A stretch of 34,311 bases of DNA, from contig JAGHYX010000009.1 in the NCBI GenBank assembly GCA_017743375.1, positions 1 through 34,311 of the forward strand. Direction: 5' to 3'. Positions 31,364 to 34,311 of this stretch are shown piece after piece. The position numbers and the translations under genes were made by a program. The DNA comes from Chloroflexota bacterium. Its GTDB lineage: Bacteria; Chloroflexota; Anaerolineae; J036; Brachytrichaceae. The notes beneath the pieces were generated by a model. It did no database searches. It saw nothing but the letters and a program-made list of their open reading frames with translations, and had not been told where the DNA came from. The number at the start of each line of letters is the position of its first letter. Within the stretch, counting starts at the first letter, position 1.

Positions 31364-32958
31364 TGCGTTGCCGTGCTTGGGTTCTCGCCGCCGTCGTCAG
31401 CGCATTAGCAGTCAGTGCCTGTGCTGGAACGGCAACGCCCTCACCCGCCGCAAAGACGTCAACGCCCCTCACGTCCACCGCTCTCCCAACACGCTCGCCG
31501 GCACCTGATCGGCGTGCAGTCATTTCATCGCCGGCGTGGTTCAACGAAGCCACGCTCTACCAAATCTTCGTTCGCAGCTTCTACGACACCAATGGCGACG
31601 GCATCGGCGACTTGGAAGGTGTTCGACAAAAGCTCGACTACATTCAGTCGCTTGGGGTGGATACCATCTGGCTGAACCCACACTACCCATCGCTCACGTA
31701 TCACGGCTACGACGTGGTGGACTATAAAGCGGTGAATCCAGAGCTGGGCAGCCTCGAAGACTTCAAGCGATTGCTTGCGGAGATGAAGCGGCGCGGTATG
31801 CGCCTGATCGTGGACTTCGTCGCCAATCATGCCTCGCGTGGGCATCCCTTCTTTCAAGATGCTTACGGCAACCCTAAATCGCCTTACACCAAATGGTTTA
31901 ACTTTAAGGACGCGAACAACCTCTCGTATACCTCGTTCTTCGGCGTCGCCGACCTGCCAGAGTGGGATCACACCAACCCAGCAGTCAACGCTTATCTCAT
32001 TGATGCTGCGCTGTTCTGGCTGTCGTTAGGAGTTGACGGGCTGCGCGCTGACTATGCGCGCGGCGTGGAATACTGGTTCTGGCGCGAGCTGCGGGCAACC
32101 GTGAAGGAGCAGTATCCCGAGGCTGTCCTCTTAGGCGAGGTATGGGACAGCGAACCATCGGTGCTGCGCGGATATTTTGAGGAAGGCTTCGATGCCTTGT
32201 TCGACTTTCCCTGGTATCTGCGCCTTTCCGGCGGAGAGAGTGCGGTGGGGAAAGGCGTATTGAACGGGGCGGCTGATCCGATCTTGCTTCAGCCGGCCTA
32301 TCGCGCCATGCTTGACCTATATCCGCGCGGGGCGCAGCTCGTGCGCTTTGCATCTAATCACGACACCAACCGGATCGCCTCAGCGGTGAAAGGCGACATT
32401 AGGCGTATGCGCCTGGCAGCCGCACTCACCATGCTCACCCCAGGGATTCCGATCATCTACTACGGCGAAGAAATCGGCATGCGCGGGGTGAAAGGCCCTG
32501 GGCCGATCTACGACGAGTTCCGCCGCGAGCCGATGGACTGGTATGCCGATGAGCAAGGGCCAGGGATGGCGACCTGGTTCAAGCCAGCCAACCGTAACAA
32601 TCGGCCAAGGGACAGCGTCTCCGTCGAAGAGCAGGAGTCGGATCGCAACTCGCTGCTGAATCACTACCGCGAGCTGGGCCGTCTGCGCCGCGAGCACTCA
32701 GCTTTGCGCAGCGCACAATTTCGCCTCATGGAGCGCATTGATGATTGCGATGCCTGCCTGGGCTTTTGGCGCTGGTCGGATACCGAATTGATCGCATTAG
32801 TCTTTAACTTCAGCGAGAAGTTGATGGTGCCATACATTGACCTCTCGTCTGCGCCTGTAGCGCCGGGTGAGCGATACAAAGTGCTGCGCGGCAGGCCAAA
32901 AGGGATAGGCTATGCCGCTGAGCCGCTAGACTATGCACTCGTGAGTTGGCAAAGGTGA
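31363..32958 (+). CDS. GH13 alpha-amylase-family lipoprotein
   Basis: A 531-residue exported enzyme. The signal peptide ends with lipobox VSAC (Cys20), followed by a Thr/Pro/Ser-rich tether to about residue 48. The GH13 barrel starts at about 57 (WFNEATLYQIFVRSFYDTNGDGIGD, with a calcium-type loop at 75-83). Catalytic residues are D230 (GVDGLRADYA), E259 (LLGEVWD) and D334 (SNHDTNR). WLNPHYPS and DFVANHASRG are the other conserved regions. It would cut alpha-glucosidic bonds in maltodextrins or related sugars outside the membrane. ATG 31363 overlaps the methyltransferase stop by one base (TGATG); an upstream in-frame start at 31294 would put a non-signal extension in front. Confidence 0.92.
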   Translation: MRCRAWVLAAVVSALAVSACAGTATPSPAAKTSTPLTSTALPTRSPAPDRRAVISSPAWFNEATLYQIFVRSFYDTNGDGIGDLEGVRQKLDYIQSLGVDTIWLNPHYPSLTYHGYDVVDYKAVNPELGSLEDFKRLLAEMKRRGMRLIVDFVANHASRGHPFFQDAYGNPKSPYTKWFNFKDANNLSYTSFFGVADLPEWDHTNPAVNAYLIDAALFWLSLGVDGLRADYARGVEYWFWRELRATVKEQYPEAVLLGEVWDSEPSVLRGYFEEGFDALFDFPWYLRLSGGESAVGKGVLNGAADPILLQPAYRAMLDLYPRGAQLVRFASNHDTNRIASAVKGDIRRMRLAAALTMLTPGIPIIYYGEEIGMRGVKGPGPIYDEFRREPMDWYADEQGPGMATWFKPANRNNRPRDSVSVEEQESDRNSLLNHYRELGRLRREHSALRSAQFRLMERIDDCDACLGFWRWSDTELIALVFNFSEKLMVPYIDLSSAPVAPGERYKVLRGRPKGIGYAAEPLDYALVSWQR

Positions 32959-33914
32959 TGTGCGAGCTACTGCGCTTAATTCCTATTTATCAACCTCGTG
33001 TGTGGGGCGGCCGACGCTTGAAACCAGACGCTGATCAGCCGATCGGCGAGGCATGGGTTGTGTATGAACACAACCAGATTGCCGAAGGCCGTTATGCCGG
33101 GCGCACGTTGGGCGCGTTAGCAGCCGAACTAGGGGCCGAGCTGCTGGGCGAAGCTGCGGTTGCGCGCACGGGAACGCGATTTCCACTGTTGATCAAGTTA
33201 CTGGACTGTCAGGATTGGCTTTCGGTACAGGTGCACCCAAACGACGCGCATGCTATCGCCTTGGAAGGTCCAGGACACTTCGGCAAGACCGAGGCATGGC
33301 ATGTGCTCGAAGCAGCCCCAGGCGCACGCTTGCTGGCCGGCGTCAAGCAGAGCGTTTCCCCAGAAGCCCTTGTCCAAGCCATTCAGAACGGGAATCTTCT
33401 GGACGTACTACAGGAGTGGTCGGTGCGCGCAGGAGACACGATCTTTATCCCTGCTGGAACGCTTCACGCACTTGGTCCAGGGTTGCTGATCTATGAAGTG
33501 CAACAGACCTCGGACCTGACCTATCGGGTGTGGGACTGGGATCGACCGGCCAGCGCTGGCCGGCCATTGCATATTCAGCAAGCCATCGCTGTGGCCGATC
33601 CAGAGGCGAGGAGCGTCCCACAGCCGCTGCGCCCGATGCTGGATACCGATGCCCAGCGCCTGGTTACTTGCCCTTTCTTCACGTTCAACCTATTGGCGTC
33701 ACGCACAGAGACCCTGGCTCTGGATACCGAGGGGCGCAGCTTTCACACGCTGACGATTGCCCAGGGCAAAGCAGTCGTCGAGTGCCTCGGCCAGGCCGTG
33801 GAACTGAGCCAGTATGAATCGCTCGTTGTGCCGGCTGGCTGTCGTGCATATCAGATTCGCCCCCTTACGCCGATCCGCGTGCTGCAAACCAGCGTCGGGG
33901 ATCTTCACCAATAA
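32958..33914 (+). CDS. manA: Class I mannose-6-phosphate isomerase
   Basis: A 318-residue type I phosphomannose isomerase that links fructose-6-phosphate and mannose-6-phosphate. The zinc ligands are visible as Q91 and H93 (VQVHPND), E112 (GKTEAWH) and H170 (PAGTLHALG). RVWGGRRL near the start and [16 protein letters not shown] are family marks. It is short, like the Bacillus-type enzymes. ATG 32958 shares one base with the amylase stop (TGATG), so it is translationally coupled. Mannose-6-phosphate feeds GDP-mannose and glycan synthesis, or mannose use. Confidence 0.92.
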   Translation: MCELLRLIPIYQPRVWGGRRLKPDADQPIGEAWVVYEHNQIAEGRYAGRTLGALAAELGAELLGEAAVARTGTRFPLLIKLLDCQDWLSVQVHPNDAHAIALEGPGHFGKTEAWHVLEAAPGARLLAGVKQSVSPEALVQAIQNGNLLDVLQEWSVRAGDTIFIPAGTLHALGPGLLIYEVQQTSDLTYRVWDWDRPASAGRPLHIQQAIAVADPEARSVPQPLRPMLDTDAQRLVTCPFFTFNLLASRTETLALDTEGRSFHTLTIAQGKAVVECLGQAVELSQYESLVVPAGCRAYQIRPLTPIRVLQTSVGDLHQ

Positions 33915-34084
33915 GCTATCTCCTTTATCTCGCACACCTTCTCTCCCTTCCTTGCTTTACGAAGGGGGCACACGCCGTCGTGCCAAGCGGAGCAAAGAGC
34001 AGCTGCGTCTGCTCAGGCCGATGTGGCCCTATAGCGCTTCGGTCGAGCGTCCTGCATTACGAAAGGGGATGCTCCGTCCCCACC

Positions 34085-34117
34085 GTGAACGCATCCTGCT
34101 CCTGCGGGTGCGTTCAC
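34085..34117. repeat. Hairpin repeat GTGAACGCA ... TGCGTTCAC
   Basis: Perfect 9-bp arms with a 15-nt loop that can pair further. Its right arm is also part of the left end of the element at 34104-34237. GTGAACGC-type motifs recur at 34225 and 29000, and GTGAACGG-type ones at 7770 and 8405. Confidence 0.6.
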
Positions 34118-34237
34118 CGTTGGGAGGAATGTCAATCTCACGCAGAGGTGCGGAGAAGCGAAGAATCTAAAGGCACAGCATCCTTTGTCGCTGCCCAGAA
34201 GGCACGCTGTGTTGCCCCGATTGGTGAACGCACCCGC
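34104..34237 (-). repeat. MITE-like element, copy B
   Basis: A 134-bp non-coding element with perfect 15-bp inverted ends: GCGGGTGCGTTCACC (34104-34118) and GGTGAACGCACCCGC (34223-34237). The interior matches copy A (21399-21531) in the opposite orientation. It lies just upstream of the tRNA promoter. Confidence 0.75.
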
Positions 34238-34263
34238 TCCTGCGCGCCCTGGCGCGGTCATGA

Positions 34264-34269
34264 TATACT
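34264..34269 (+). promoter_or_regulatory. -10 box TATACT for the partial tRNA
   Basis: TATACT ends 15 nt before the tRNA 5' end. The -35 region is weak. Confidence 0.4.
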
Positions 34270-34284
34270 CTCCTTGCGCATCTG

Positions 34285-34311
34285 GGCGACGTGGCCAAGT
34301 GGTAAGGCGAG
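34285..34311 (+). tRNA. tRNA 5' part, probably tRNA-Cys, cut by the window edge
   Basis: GGCGACG (acceptor arm), TG, then D arm GCC-AAGTGGTAA-GGC, G, AG. This order fits positions 1-28 of a tRNA, and the sequence is like bacterial tRNA-Cys. The anticodon lies outside the window, so the identity is a guess. Confidence 0.6.

Larger units (their letters stand above)
33915..34284. other. Intergenic region rich in hairpins and repeats
   Basis: A 370-bp region between manA and the partial tRNA. CCCTTC and GAAGGG with a 10-nt loop (around 33949-33970) may end the manA transcript. The rest holds the hairpin at 34085-34117, the second MITE-like element and the tRNA promoter. ORFs here are not credible genes. 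Confidence 0.6.

Noticed and set aside
34013-34261. An 82-residue minus-strand ORF near the right edge
   Set aside because: It is the translated MITE-like copy B, with a similar reading in copy A; non-coding repeat.

Overview
The window is a 34.3 kb GC-rich bacterial chromosomal segment with about 23 protein genes, three complete tRNA genes, one tRNA cut by the right edge, and two kinds of short inverted-repeat element. There is no phage, plasmid, CRISPR or rRNA signal. The gene mix suggests a Chloroflexota bacterium, perhaps Anaerolineae-like: lipoprotein genes with Thr/Pro-rich tails, SH3b proteins, a GT39 glycosyltransferase, a stand-alone type III polyketide synthase, AguB, and -10 boxes set directly before start codons. 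This placement is inferred from gene content and style only.

Layout. 1-7.7 kb: a degenerate metallo-beta-lactamase-fold protein and a small partner; an SRPBCC-PDZ-DinB fusion; a TPR/lytic-transglycosylase lipoprotein divergent from a secreted SH3b protein; and a membrane glycosyltransferase. 7.8-8.5 kb: two tRNA-Ser genes and an inverted-repeat element. 8.5-12.4 kb: a sulfatase-like protein followed by lgt, a DUF454 membrane protein whose 3' end overlaps lgt, and a divergent MerR-like regulator. 12.6-18.0 kb: mutS2, a type III PKS, an AI-2E-type permease and a sulfite-oxidase-like molybdoenzyme. 18.1-21.3 kb: PspA, a two-TM coiled-coil protein, NfeD and a stomatin/SPFH protein, which look like an envelope-stress module. 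21.4-27.1 kb: a small inverted-repeat element, a YhhN-family membrane protein, a Rieske oxygenase, AguB, an MBL-fold protein with a histone-like tail, and a fused mannose-family PTS IIC-IID permease. 27.1-28.9 kb: a SulP transporter. 29.0-33.9 kb: tRNA-Gly, then four tightly coupled genes (SH3b-clan GH-A protein, RNA methyltransferase, GH13 lipoprotein, ManA). 33.9-34.3 kb: a second inverted-repeat element and the start of a tRNA that looks like tRNA-Cys.

Three signals cut across the window. First, at least ten genes carry a TANAAT/TAGACT-like -10 box ending 6-9 nt before the start codon, so leaderless transcripts are likely common here. Second, gene pairs that converge often share a stem-loop lying on both stop codons. 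Third, two members of a roughly 133-bp element with terminal inverted repeats lie in opposite orientations. The strongest candidates for something new are the PspA-NfeD-SPFH cluster with its unrecognised membrane partner, the orphan IIC-IID fusion coupled to an altered MBL protein, and the SH3b-glycosidase operon. All functions are read from motifs; no database search was possible.
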